From the NCBI GenBank assembly GCA_022425725.1, contig JAKMEY010000045.1:1-63750 (forward strand): a stretch of DNA of 63,750 nt, in the 5' to 3' direction. The first letter of the stretch is position 1; each line of letters begins with the position of its first letter. This DNA comes from Ilumatobacteraceae bacterium (GTDB lineage: Bacteria; Actinomycetota; Acidimicrobiia; Acidimicrobiales; Ilumatobacteraceae). The position numbers were made by a program, and so were the translations under genes. Below the pieces are notes generated by a model. That model was not told the origin of the DNA. It made no database searches and saw only the letters and a list, made by a program, of their open reading frames with translations. Positions 54,302-63,545 of the stretch are shown here, in pieces.

Positions 54302-55918
54302 GTGCTGCAGGCCCGAAACCTTTCCGTCGAAGTTGGCGGACGACACGTTGTTGAGGGAGCAACCTTCACGGTTTCACCCCGCGACAAAGTGGGCATTGTT
54401 GGGCGAAACGGTGCCGGGAAAACGTCATTGTTCAAGGTGCTAGGTGGCGAAGCGGAAGCAACTCAGGGCTCGGTGGTCCGCAAAGGAGGCTTCGGATATC
54501 TACCTCAGGATCCGAGAATCGGAGGTGTGCACGACTCCCGTCGAGCGATCACCCATGTGTTATCGGGTCGAGAAATCGATGACCAGATCACGCGAATAGA
54601 AAAACTGCGGATCGCAATGGAGGAGTCACCCTCAGACGAGGCCGTCGCTCGATACTCAAAGGCCGAAGAAACGTTTCGTGTCAATGGTGGCTATGCCGCC
54701 GAGAGCGAAGCAAGGGCGATAGCCGCCGGGCTGGGCCTTGGTCAAGATCGTATGGAGCTCGAGCTCGGGGTGCTGTCAGGTGGTGAGCGCCGTCGCGTTG
54801 AACTCGCCCGCATCTTGTTCGCGGGTTCAGATGTGCTCTGTCTCGATGAGCCCACCAACCACTTAGACATCGATGCCAAACAATGGCTGCTTGGCTTTCT
54901 TCGGCAATACCGGGGTGCGCTTCTCGTTATTAGTCACGATCTCGAACTCCTCGATGAGGCGATCACTCGCGTGTTGCATCTCGATCGACCAAACGAGGGA
55001 GACACTGGTCATCTCATCGAGTACCGAGGCACCTACACCCAATATGTTTCGGCTCGCGCTGAGGATGAGCGACGGCAAGCCAAATTGGCTGCTCAACAAG
55101 AGCGCGAGATCGCTCGAATGCAAAAGGTTGTCGACCGTTTCGGAGCCAAGGCGACAAAGGCCGCAATGGCTCACAACATGGAGAAGCGAATCGCACGACT
55201 GGAATCTGACCGGGTGAACGCCCCCGATAAGGGCCGACGGATCGAAGTGCGTTTTCCGGAGCCCCCGCCGTGCGGCGTCACCGTCGTCACCGTGGCCGAG
55301 TTATGTAAGGGGTACGGCGGGCCGTCAGTGTTTGAAGACGTCGGGTTCGATCTTGGGCGCGGAGAACGCCTGTTAGTGCTCGGCCTTAACGGGGCAGGAA
55401 AAACGACGATGCTGCGCATTTTGGCTGGTGAACTCAGTGCAGACCTTGGCAACGTCGAGTTTGGCTACCAGGTTGAGGCGGGTTACTACGCGCAAGAGCA
55501 TGACAACCTCGATCCCGACAGAAGCTTGTTAGACAACCTTCGAGGGTCGGTTCCCTCCGGTGTAGGCCTCACCGAGACTCAATTACGGGGCCTCCTCGGA
55601 ATGTTTGGTTTGAGCGGTGACAAGGTGATGCAGACCTCCGGCACGTTGTCTGGAGGAGAGAAAACCAAACTTGCACTCGCCATGTTGATGACGGGTCGCA
55701 ACAACTTGCTGCTCCTCGACGAACCTACGAACAACCTTGATCCTGCGTCTCGAGAAGCGGTTGGTGATGCCCTCTCTGAGTGGCCGGGAGCGATGATTCT
55801 TGTGAGTCATGACACCGAATTCGTCGAGCGCCTTTCTCCGACGAAGGTGCTGTTGCTTCCCGATGCCGATGTCGACTACTTCAATGACGAGTGGTTAGAA
55901 CTCGTCGAATTGTCGTAG
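54302..55918 (+). CDS. ABC-F family ATPase (ribosome-associated)
   Basis: 538 residues with two ABC domains and no membrane segments. Walker A sites GRNGAGKTSL and GLNGAGKTTM, signatures LSGGERRRVELA and LSGGEKTKLALA, and Walker B LCLDEPTNHLD and LLLDEPTNNLD. The linker between (about 230-310) is charged and helical. Members act on the ribosomal E site (EttA/Uup group) or give antibiotic protection. The linker length points to a housekeeping type, but this is not certain. Confidence 0.93.
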   Translation: MLQARNLSVEVGGRHVVEGATFTVSPRDKVGIVGRNGAGKTSLFKVLGGEAEATQGSVVRKGGFGYLPQDPRIGGVHDSRRAITHVLSGREIDDQITRIEKLRIAMEESPSDEAVARYSKAEETFRVNGGYAAESEARAIAAGLGLGQDRMELELGVLSGGERRRVELARILFAGSDVLCLDEPTNHLDIDAKQWLLGFLRQYRGALLVISHDLELLDEAITRVLHLDRPNEGDTGHLIEYRGTYTQYVSARAEDERRQAKLAAQQEREIARMQKVVDRFGAKATKAAMAHNMEKRIARLESDRVNAPDKGRRIEVRFPEPPPCGVTVVTVAELCKGYGGPSVFEDVGFDLGRGERLLVLGLNGAGKTTMLRILAGELSADLGNVEFGYQVEAGYYAQEHDNLDPDRSLLDNLRGSVPSGVGLTETQLRGLLGMFGLSGDKVMQTSGTLSGGEKTKLALAMLMTGRNNLLLLDEPTNNLDPASREAVGDALSEWPGAMILVSHDTEFVERLSPTKVLLLPDADVDYFNDEWLELVELS

Positions 55919-55950
55919 CGCAATGTTAACGACGATGCGACCTCGTCGAA

Positions 55951-57618
55951 CTACTTCAAGTTGACGCCAACGGCACGAGTTGCTGCCTCGGCCTTTACCT
56001 GCTCGAAGAAATCATTGCCTTTATTGTCAACAACAATGAAGGCCGGAAAGTCTTGAACTTCGATCTTCCAGACGGCTTCCATACCCAGTTCTGGGTATTC
56101 GAGAACCTCAACCGAGGTGATGTTATCTTGAGCGAGTCGGGCAGCGGGGCCGCCGATTGAGCCGAGGTAAAACCCGCCGTGGCTGTTACATGCGTCGGTG
56201 ACCTGTCGTGAGCGGTTTCCTTTGGCGAGCATGATGAGCGACCCGCCTGCGGCTTGGAACTGCTCGACGTATGAGTCCATGCGGCCGGCCGTTGTGGGGC
56301 CGAATGACCCTGATGGCATGCCCTCAGGAGTTTTTGCGGGTCCGGCGTAATACACGCAGTGGTCCTGCAGGTACTGGGGCATCGGTTCGCCGGAATCAAG
56401 TCGTTCTTTGATTTTTGCGTGGGCGATATCACGAGCGACAACCATCGGGCCGCTGAGCATGACGCGAGTTTTGACGGGGTACTCGGAAAGCTCGGCGCGG
56501 ATTTCGGCCATCGGACGGTTGAGATCGACGTGAACAACGTCGCTTTCGTCGAGATCGCTCGCTGTGGTGTCAGGAAGGAAACGAGCGGGGTCGTGCTCAA
56601 GCTGTTCAAGAAAGACGCCCTCTGCGGTGATTTTGCCGACCATCTGTCGGTCTGCCGAGCATGACACCGCCATCGCCACCGGGCAGGATGCACCGTGGCG
56701 TGGAAGCCTCACAATGCGAACGTCGTGGCAAAAGTACTTACCGCCAAACTGGGCTCCGATCCCGGTCTTCCGGCTGAGTTCAAGCACTTTTTCTTCAAGG
56801 TCGGTGTCGCGAAATCCGTGTCCGAGGGCTGATCCCGAGGCTGGCAGCCCGTCGAGGTACTTCGCTGAGGCCAGCTTTGCGGTCTCAACTGCGAATTCGG
56901 CTGACGTTCCCCCGATCGCAATTGCGAGGTGATAGGGAGGGCATGCGGCCGTGCCGAGGGACTGCATTTTCTCGTAGATCCATGGCAGCAAGGTTGCCTC
57001 GTTGAGCAACGCTTTGGTTTCTTGAAATAGGTAGCTCTTGTTTGCGCTTCCTCCACCTTTTGCCATGAAGAGAAATTTGTAGGCATCGCCGTCGGTTGCG
57101 CTGATTTTGATTTCAGCCGGAAGGTTCGTTCCGGTGTTCTTTTCTTCGTACATGTCAATCGGTGCCATCTGGCTGTAGCGCAAGTTGGCGGTCTGGTAGG
57201 TGTCTTGCACTCCCTGAGCGATGGCAACTTCATCGCCGCCACCGGTGAACACCATCTGGCCTTTCTTGCCCTTGATGATTGCTGTGCCGGTGTCCTGGCA
57301 CATTGGCAGCACCCCCCCTGCCGCGACTGACGCATTTTTCAGTAGGTCGAGAGCAACGAATCGATCGTTATCGCTGGCCTCAGGATCGTCAAGAATTGCC
57401 CGAAGTTGTGCGAGGTGGGCAGGCCGGAGGAAGTGTGCAATTTCACGCATTGCTTCTGCGGCGAGCGAGCGAATCGCCTCGTTGCTGACCTTGAGCATTG
57501 TGCCGAGTGGCGTCTCTACCGTTTCAACGCCCTCGGTGGTGAGAAGGCGATATTCGGTGGTGTCTTCGCCAAGTGGGAGGAGTTCGGTGAACCAGTCGGG
57601 AGAGTTCTCGATTGCCAT
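55951..57618 (-). CDS. Class I (iron-sulfur) fumarate hydratase
   Basis: 555 residues with the alpha and beta modules in one chain, as in FumA/FumB. Cluster-binding cysteines are in [18 protein letters not shown] and [10 protein letters not shown], with [15 protein letters not shown] and [13 protein letters not shown] in the beta part. It interconverts fumarate and malate in the TCA cycle and depends on an oxygen-sensitive 4Fe-4S cluster. TAAGGT lies 6 bases before ATG 57618. Many actinobacteria use class II FumC instead or in addition. Confidence 0.94.
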   Translation of the reverse strand: MAIENSPDWFTELLPLGEDTTEYRLLTTEGVETVETPLGTMLKVSNEAIRSLAAEAMREIAHFLRPAHLAQLRAILDDPEASDNDRFVALDLLKNASVAAGGVLPMCQDTGTAIIKGKKGQMVFTGGGDEVAIAQGVQDTYQTANLRYSQMAPIDMYEEKNTGTNLPAEIKISATDGDAYKFLFMAKGGGSANKSYLFQETKALLNEATLLPWIYEKMQSLGTAACPPYHLAIAIGGTSAEFAVETAKLASAKYLDGLPASGSALGHGFRDTDLEEKVLELSRKTGIGAQFGGKYFCHDVRIVRLPRHGASCPVAMAVSCSADRQMVGKITAEGVFLEQLEHDPARFLPDTTASDLDESDVVHVDLNRPMAEIRAELSEYPVKTRVMLSGPMVVARDIAHAKIKERLDSGEPMPQYLQDHCVYYAGPAKTPEGMPSGSFGPTTAGRMDSYVEQFQAAGGSLIMLAKGNRSRQVTDACNSHGGFYLGSIGGPAARLAQDNITSVEVLEYPELGMEAVWKIEVQDFPAFIVVDNKGNDFFEQVKAEAATRAVGVNLK

Positions 57619-57624
57619 GCCCCT

Positions 57625-57630
57625 ACCTTA
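57625..57630 (-). promoter_or_regulatory. Candidate -10 box of the fumarase gene
   Basis: TAAGGT on the minus strand, 6 bases before ATG 57618. Confidence 0.5.
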
Positions 57631-57643
57631 CGACGGCAAGGGT

Positions 57644-58402
57644 TTAGCGGAGCATTTCGATAGCGGTCTCGATGAGAAGAAAGGTTGCTGAGAACGAGCA
57701 TGTCGTGAGCAATGCGATGCGCAATCGGTGCTCCGGGAATCGAGAGATTACCGGTCGAGACAGCGCGAGGCCGACGAGCACTCCCGGTAGCAGCAGGAGG
57801 CACAGAGAAATATGGCGCTGATTCACCTCGCCAACGGCGGCGAGTCCGGAAAACGAGATGATTGACCCGAGGCCGAAGAACACTGCGAGGGTCGCTCTCG
57901 TCGTGGCGGGCTGCTCATGTTGGTACGCGACTGCGAGGGGCGGCCCACCGATTCCGGCGGTGGTGCCAGAGAATCCAGATGCCATTCCAGCGATGACAAG
58001 GTTTCTCGTGCTTGTCGTTACGTGAAAGCGCGTCGCCGATGCCGCAACCGCAAGAAGTACCGAGATACCGACGAGCAATCTGACCGTGCCCGATCCGGTA
58101 GATGAAATCAGGAGCGCTCCGATGGCAACGCCGGGAAGACGCCCGCATAATGCAATTCCGGCATCTGACCACGCAATGTGTTCGCGCTCGCGTCGGGCAA
58201 CTCCGAAGCTCAACGGCATCACCATCACGATGGTGGTGACCGGCAAGAAATCTGGGTCGATGAGCGCCAATATGGGAGCGGCGAGCACGGCCATGCCGAG
58301 ACCAATCGTTGCCTGAACCGCAGCTCCGATACCGATGGTGATGACGGCAACCACGGCAAGTGGCCACGCAATACCTGCGACCTCAGTGGCGGCGATCAAC
58401 AT
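57644..58402 (-). CDS. TauE/SafE-family membrane permease
   Basis: 252 residues with about seven to eight hydrophobic helices in two repeats. GAAVQATIGLGMAVLAAPILAL and SGFSGTTAGIGGPPLAVAY are the two half-repeat signatures of the TSUP family. Such proteins export sulfite, sulfoacetate or related anions. It lies directly after hrpB, with no base between the stop of hrpB and its start region, so it may be co-transcribed. Confidence 0.88.
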   Translation of the reverse strand: MLIAATEVAGIAWPLAVVAVITIGIGAAVQATIGLGMAVLAAPILALIDPDFLPVTTIVMVMPLSFGVARREREHIAWSDAGIALCGRLPGVAIGALLISSTGSGTVRLLVGISVLLAVAASATRFHVTTSTRNLVIAGMASGFSGTTAGIGGPPLAVAYQHEQPATTRATLAVFFGLGSIISFSGLAAVGEVNQRHISLCLLLLPGVLVGLALSRPVISRFPEHRLRIALLTTCSFSATFLLIETAIEMLR

Positions 58403-60937
58403 CTAGTCGTCGTCATTTCCGAGGCGTCCCGGTGTTGCCTCGTGGGGGTGTTCTGGCCAGCGATGTTTCGGGTAGCGACCAGCTAACTCTTTGCGAACAT
58501 CAGACCACGATCCTCTCCAGAACCCGGGGAGGTCAGATGTGACCTGTATCGGACGATCTGCCGGTGAGAGCAATTCAAATGTGATGGGCATGTGTGCAAC
58601 GGCGGGGTGATTGTCGAGCCCGAATACATCTTGGACTCGAGCTCGAACAGTTGGTCGAGGTTCGCCATTGTCATCAAGGTAGGAGATCTCGGTATCTCGG
58701 CCGTTTGGCAGTCGAAACACAGCCGGTGCGATGTTGTCAAGGTCTGCGCCCTCGGGCCACGGCAGGCTCGCTCGCAACAGTGTGGTGAGATTGAGCTGAT
58801 CGATATCGGCTTGACTTGATGCGCTCATGAGGTAATCGGTCAGCCATGAGTCGATAGTGGTGAGAAGTCCGTCGATACTCCAGTTAGGCCATGGTGCTCC
58901 AAGCGCGAGATGGCAGAACGTGACGCGTTCTCGGAGGCGCAGCGAGTCTGAGGTCCATGGAAGTGCAGCCAATCGGGTGGCTCTCAACCGGTTGAGAAGG
59001 GCTTCGGTTGTCTCAGGTCCGGGTTCTGGGCGTCGAAGTTGTTCGTCGAGACGCAGCACACCGAGTCGTCGCTGAACCCGCAAGACGAGATCATTTCTCT
59101 CAGAATCCCATTCGAGAGTTGATCGTGTAGTTAGTCCCTGCCCAAGGTGTTCGAGAGTGTCGATCACCCGTTCTTCTGAAATCGGTGCAGCAAGACGCAT
59201 ACGTGCTCCATCGCGTCGACCGTCGAGATCGATAGCGATAACGAATTCACTGTTACTGAGGGGGTCGCTTTCAGGCATCCAGGCTCCTGAGCCGGAGGTC
59301 AATTGAAATTGGCCGCGCCGGCGCAGGCGGGCGATGCGATCAGGAAATGCGTGGGCGAGAAGTTCACCTGCGGTATCTGGCCGTAGAGCCCCAAGTGAGA
59401 AATCGATTCCTGCGCGTCGGGCGAGATCTTCGCTCCGCTGTTGCACCCGGCGGCCTCGTTGACGATCGAATCGCAATGTTGTTCCCGACGGATCGAGTAC
59501 GGCTTCAAGGCGTTCTGTGAGATCGGTGGGACGCTCATCAGGCCGACCGACCGCAATGTCGCCGTCGTCGAGTAGCGCAGCGATGACCGCAGCCGTGGAG
59601 GTTGGTCGTGCGATCACCATTCGTGCGAGGCGGGGGTGAACGGGGAGGCGGAGCATCTGTTCACCGACTGGTGTGAGACCATCTTCAGTAATAGCTCCGA
59701 GAGTGGTAAGAAGTTCGGTAGCGGCTCGCAGCGTGGCTGCGGAGGGCTTGGTGGGAAGGCGAAGAGCCGAGAAGTCTCCTCCCCATTTCGCAAGTTCGAG
59801 TGCAAATCCACTGAGCTCGACCGAATTGATCTCGGGTTCAGGAAACGCGAGACGGCTTGTGTGTTCAACTTTGCTCCATAAGCGGTAGCACACTCCGGGG
59901 CCAGTTCTGCCGGCACGTCCAGAACGTTGTTCTGCCGACGAGCGGCTGGACGCGATGGTCGTCAACCGGGTCATTCCAGTTCGGCTGTCAAAGCGGGGCA
60001 CACGAACAAGCCCTGAATCGACGACGATGTTGACGCCGTCGACGGTAAGCGATGTCTCTGCAATATCGGTGGCAAGAATGATGCTTCGACGTCGATGCTC
60101 CCGGCGCAATGCGGCGTCTTGTTCGTCTCGAGGCACTGAGCCAGCAAGTCGGTGAATGGAGATGTCGTCGTCAACCACCGAAGAAAGGGCATCTCGCAAC
60201 CGGTTGATTTCACCAATTCCGGGAAGAAATACGAGCACATCGCCGTCGTCGCTGTCGAGAGTGTGAGTGATGACATCGGTCATTGCGTTGATGAGCTCGT
60301 TTGTGGTGGGAGGTCGAGTATTGCGGCGGTTGTTGATCAGAGGGCGCCACCGTATGTCGACATCGAACTGCCGTCCATCGCAGGTGAGCACTGGCGCCCC
60401 ATCGAGCAGGCGGCTCATCCGATCGGTGTCGGCGGTTGCTGACATCGTGCATATCGCAAGGTCGGGGCGAAGTGTCGATGCAACATCAATGCTGAAGGCA
60501 AGTCCGATATCGGTGGTGAGGTTTCGTTCATGGACCTCATCGAAAATGAGGATGCTCGTTCCCGGCAGCTCGGGGTCGTTTTGGAGTCGGCGGGTGAGGA
60601 TGCCTTCGGTCACCACTTCGATTCGAGCATTTTCGGTGATCACCGCGTCGTCGCGAGTTCGATATCCGACGAGTTCGCCGAGAGCGGTGCCCGAGAGTTC
60701 GGCCATACGCTGAGCGACTGCTCGAGCGGCTACTCGACGTGGCTCGAGAACGACGATGCGGCCGCTGACTTGACCGTCGTTGAGAAGGTGAAGAGGAACC
60801 AGGGTCGATTTACCTGCGCCCGGCGGGGCTGAGATCACGCAGCGCCGTGACGTGGCGAGGGTTTCTCGAATGTCGTCGAGGATGCTCTGAATGGGAAGGT
60901 CAGGAAGCCTGAACGAGTGTTGATGTGGAAGGTTCAC
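58403..60937 (-). CDS. hrpB: ATP-dependent helicase HrpB
   Basis: 844 residues from GTG 60937, the normal HrpB length. SAPPGAGKSTLVP (Walker A), ILIFDEVHERN (DEVH box), TMSATAD (motif III), TDIAETSLTV and EQRSGRAGRTGPG (motif VI) are all present, followed by the HA2 and HrpB C-terminal domains. The role of bacterial HrpB is poorly defined and concerns RNA metabolism. The upstream thioredoxin-like gene ends 7 bases before it. Confidence 0.93.
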   Translation of the reverse strand: MNLPHQHSFRLPDLPIQSILDDIRETLATSRRCVISAPPGAGKSTLVPLHLLNDGQVSGRIVVLEPRRVAARAVAQRMAELSGTALGELVGYRTRDDAVITENARIEVVTEGILTRRLQNDPELPGTSILIFDEVHERNLTTDIGLAFSIDVASTLRPDLAICTMSATADTDRMSRLLDGAPVLTCDGRQFDVDIRWRPLINNRRNTRPPTTNELINAMTDVITHTLDSDDGDVLVFLPGIGEINRLRDALSSVVDDDISIHRLAGSVPRDEQDAALRREHRRRSIILATDIAETSLTVDGVNIVVDSGLVRVPRFDSRTGMTRLTTIASSRSSAEQRSGRAGRTGPGVCYRLWSKVEHTSRLAFPEPEINSVELSGFALELAKWGGDFSALRLPTKPSAATLRAATELLTTLGAITEDGLTPVGEQMLRLPVHPRLARMVIARPTSTAAVIAALLDDGDIAVGRPDERPTDLTERLEAVLDPSGTTLRFDRQRGRRVQQRSEDLARRAGIDFSLGALRPDTAGELLAHAFPDRIARLRRRGQFQLTSGSGAWMPESDPLSNSEFVIAIDLDGRRDGARMRLAAPISEERVIDTLEHLGQGLTTRSTLEWDSERNDLVLRVQRRLGVLRLDEQLRRPEPGPETTEALLNRLRATRLAALPWTSDSLRLRERVTFCHLALGAPWPNWSIDGLLTTIDSWLTDYLMSASSQADIDQLNLTTLLRASLPWPEGADLDNIAPAVFRLPNGRDTEISYLDDNGEPRPTVRARVQDVFGLDNHPAVAHMPITFELLSPADRPIQVTSDLPGFWRGSWSDVRKELAGRYPKHRWPEHPHEATPGRLGNDDD

Positions 60938-60944
60938 AAGGTGG

Positions 60945-61496
60945 TTAGCCGAGAGCTGGGGAACCAGCGAATGCAGCTGGGTCGCCCGGCAACGGAATTG
61001 TTGGCGCACGCCACGCCGTTGCTGCGGTAATTGCTTTGGCGACCTGGCGCCACTCGGCAGGGTTCCAGCCTTCAGCGATGGCGTCGATCGTGCCATCGAC
61101 ACGAATGAATGCGAATGCCGGGATCGTGGCTATACCGAGAGCTTTCACCACTGATCGATCTGGGTCGGTGAACGTGAGAAAGTCATCGGTGATCGGGCCC
61201 AAGAATTGCCGGGTATCGGCCTCATCAGCGGTGACGAGCAGGTTCACTCGGGCGTGGCATCCTCGAAGTTCCTCGAGCAGACGAACAGCAGATTTCAGCA
61301 CCCATGAACTTTCATTTGTGTACGGGTCAAGAACGACGGTCGCCATGTGGAACGTTGTCAACCACTCTGAGAGCGGACGAGCGTCCGCTCCTACGGGTTG
61401 CAGGGAGAGTTCATCAGCAAGTTTCACTGCCACAAGATGCGATCGTAGCGACTGAGAGGTCGGGCCGACCAATATCAAGGGCAACTCTTCGCTCAC
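60945..61496 (-). CDS. Thioredoxin-fold protein without CxxC
   Basis: 183 residues from GTG 61496; TTG 61508 would add four. The layout is thioredoxin-like: MATVVLDPYTNESSWVLKS stands where WCGPC normally occurs, and GIATIPAFAFIRVDGTIDAI has the cis-proline and beta-hairpin. There is no cysteine pair, so thiol-disulfide chemistry is unlikely; a binding or structural role fits better. It is upstream of hrpB and divergent from an unknown gene. Confidence 0.7.
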   Translation of the reverse strand: MSEELPLILVGPTSQSLRSHLVAVKLADELSLQPVGADARPLSEWLTTFHMATVVLDPYTNESSWVLKSAVRLLEELRGCHARVNLLVTADEADTRQFLGPITDDFLTFTDPDRSVVKALGIATIPAFAFIRVDGTIDAIAEGWNPAEWRQVAKAITAATAWRAPTIPLPGDPAAFAGSPALG

Positions 61497-61521
61497 CCAG
61501 ACAGCCAACTGTTCTGGTCGA

Positions 61522-61527
61522 TACTGT
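61522..61527 (+). promoter_or_regulatory. Candidate -10 box of the unknown gene at 61534
   Basis: TACTGT, 6 bases before GTG 61534. Confidence 0.45.
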
Positions 61528-61533
61528 GTCGTC

Positions 61534-62082
61534 GTGCACCCGCTTGAGTATCTGCGCTCAGTAGCCCGCCATCAACGGGCTGATGCCTGGTCGGTCGCGC
61601 TTGAATTTGTTGACCTTGTTGCTGGCTGGGGTCTGGAAGGCGCAGAGCTTTCGGTTGCTGCTCGACGTTTGTTGAATCGCCGGCCCGATGCGGCTCCGCT
61701 GTGGTGGGCGGCGTCTCAGTTGGTGCTTGCTCCTGAACCAGTCACCCTTGCGGCCGATCTTCGAGAACAGTTGCGCGGAGGACTGCCTGAGGTTCTTGAT
61801 GAGGGATGGGTGGTGGAGGCTGCGGCGCTGAGCAACCAACGAGTGCTCTTCGTCAGTGGAGATGTCCATCGATTCTGTGAAGCGCAAGCGATCGATGTTC
61901 CTGTTTCGGTGGTTGCACCGACCGGGGTGCACCTCGATGACCGGTATCTCGATCGAGTGCGCGAAGGCGCAGAAGGCCGAGGCGATGTTGTGCATGAGGA
62001 ACCCGTCGAGGGCCTGAAAATTGTCGGCGTCGGTTCGATCTCCCCGTTTGCATCAGAACTCTTGCGAACCTCTGCAATCTGA
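61534..62082 (+). CDS. Unknown soluble protein
   Basis: 182 residues, cytoplasmic, without signal or membrane helices. The first half is helical (ALEFVDLVAGWGLEGAELSVAARRLL), the second alternates beta strands and helices (NQRVLFVSGDVHRF, VPVSVVAPTGVHLDD, GLKIVGVGSISPF), suggesting a Rossmann-like or ISOCOT-like fold. I do not recognise the family. It sits 44 bases before dihydropyrimidinase and is head to head with the thioredoxin-fold gene. Confidence 0.65.
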   Translation: MHPLEYLRSVARHQRADAWSVALEFVDLVAGWGLEGAELSVAARRLLNRRPDAAPLWWAASQLVLAPEPVTLAADLREQLRGGLPEVLDEGWVVEAAALSNQRVLFVSGDVHRFCEAQAIDVPVSVVAPTGVHLDDRYLDRVREGAEGRGDVVHEEPVEGLKIVGVGSISPFASELLRTSAI

Positions 62083-62114
62083 CTGCGTGTCGGGCTGGCC
62101 GTTCAGGCGACCAC

Positions 62115-62120
62115 TACCAT
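62115..62120 (+). promoter_or_regulatory. Candidate -10 box of the dihydropyrimidinase gene
   Basis: TACCAT, 6 bases before GTG 62127. Confidence 0.5.
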
Positions 62121-62126
62121 CGGAGT

Positions 62127-63545
62127 GTGGCGCGAACACTGATACGAAACGGCACTGTCGTCTCCCCGAGCGGATCGTGGGCAGCGGACGTTCTCGTCGA
62201 TGGCGAGCATGTTGCAGGCCTTTTCGAACCGTCGTCGGTCGAGGCACTCGGCATCATTGCGGACCGAACGATTGATGCGGCCGGCAGGTATGTCATCCCG
62301 GGAGGGGTTGACGTGCATACCCATATGCAGTTGCCGATGGGCCCGACGTTTTCCTCTGACACGTTTGAAACCGGGACGATCGCAGCCGCCTGGGGTGGAG
62401 TGACTACGGTTATTGACTTCGCGTCACAGCAGGTCGGCGAACAGGTGATGAATGGCTTGGAAGCCCGACATGCCGAAGCGGCGGGAAACTGTGCGATCGA
62501 TTACGCATTCCATCAAACCATCGGTGGCGTTGATGAAGAATCCCTCCTTGCGATTCGACAGTTGGTTGAACGCGAAGGCGTCACCAGCATCAAATTGTTT
62601 ATGGCCTACCCCGGGGCGTACTACTCAGATGATGGACAGATTCTTCGAGCGATGCAGGTGGCGGGAAATCTTGGAGTGATGACGATGATGCATGCCGAAA
62701 ATGGCATTGCGATCGATGTGCTTCGCGCCCAAGCAATTGCAAAGGGTGACACCGATCCGGTGTTTCACGGTCTCACCCGTCCACCAGAGCTCGAGGGAGA
62801 GGCAACACATCGCGCCGTGCAACTCGCCAAAGTCGCGGGAGACGCCCCGTTGTACATCGTTCACCTCTCGGCATCTGATGCGCTTGAAGAGGTTGCCCGT
62901 GCCCGTCATCGTGGCCAGAACGTGTTTGCGGAGACCTGTCCGCAATATCTCTGGTTGAGTCTGGAAGAGCACCTTGCGCAGCCGGGCTTTGAGGGGGCGA
63001 AATGGGTGTGTTCAACTCCGCTCCGATCATCTCATGAGCATCATCAACGCGATCTTTGGACAGGCCTCAAAAATGATGACTTGGCGGTGGTGTCAACCGA
63101 TCACTGTCCGTTTTGCATGAAGGATCAGAAAGAACTGGGCATCGGGGATTTCACTGCGATTCCGAATGGAATTGGTGGTGTTGAGCATCGAATGGAGTTG
63201 ATGTACCAAGGTGTGGTCAACGGCGAGATCACGCTCGAGCGATGGGTGGAAACCTGCTGCACGACGCCGGCGCGGCTCTTTGGTATGCACCCACAGAAGG
63301 GGGAGATTCTGCCAGGTGCTGATGCCGACATTGTCATCTGGGATCCAACTTCGACGACGACCATTGGTATCAACGACAAGCATCACATGAACATGGACCA
63401 CTCAGCGTTTGAGGGTTTTGTGGTCGATGGGCGAGTCGAGACGGTGATGAGCCGCGGGAAGATCTTGGTTGAGAATGATCACTTTGTCGGAACTGTCGGT
63501 CACGGAAAATTCCTCAAACGCGGACTTTCGTCGGAGTTACGTTGA
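62127..63545 (+). CDS. Dihydropyrimidinase / D-hydantoinase
   Basis: 472 residues of the cyclic amidohydrolase TIM barrel. Zinc ligands: GGVDVHTHMQLP (HxH), the carboxylated Lys in SIKLFMAYPG, MMHAEN, IVHLSASDAL and the Asp of STDHCPF. It opens the ring of dihydrouracil/dihydrothymine in reductive pyrimidine breakdown, or hydantoins. Dihydropyrimidine dehydrogenase and beta-ureidopropionase genes are not in the window. The GTG start is supported by the promoter at 62115. Confidence 0.92.
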   Translation: MARTLIRNGTVVSPSGSWAADVLVDGEHVAGLFEPSSVEALGIIADRTIDAAGRYVIPGGVDVHTHMQLPMGPTFSSDTFETGTIAAAWGGVTTVIDFASQQVGEQVMNGLEARHAEAAGNCAIDYAFHQTIGGVDEESLLAIRQLVEREGVTSIKLFMAYPGAYYSDDGQILRAMQVAGNLGVMTMMHAENGIAIDVLRAQAIAKGDTDPVFHGLTRPPELEGEATHRAVQLAKVAGDAPLYIVHLSASDALEEVARARHRGQNVFAETCPQYLWLSLEEHLAQPGFEGAKWVCSTPLRSSHEHHQRDLWTGLKNDDLAVVSTDHCPFCMKDQKELGIGDFTAIPNGIGGVEHRMELMYQGVVNGEITLERWVETCCTTPARLFGMHPQKGEILPGADADIVIWDPTSTTTIGINDKHHMNMDHSAFEGFVVDGRVETVMSRGKILVENDHFVGTVGHGKFLKRGLSSELR

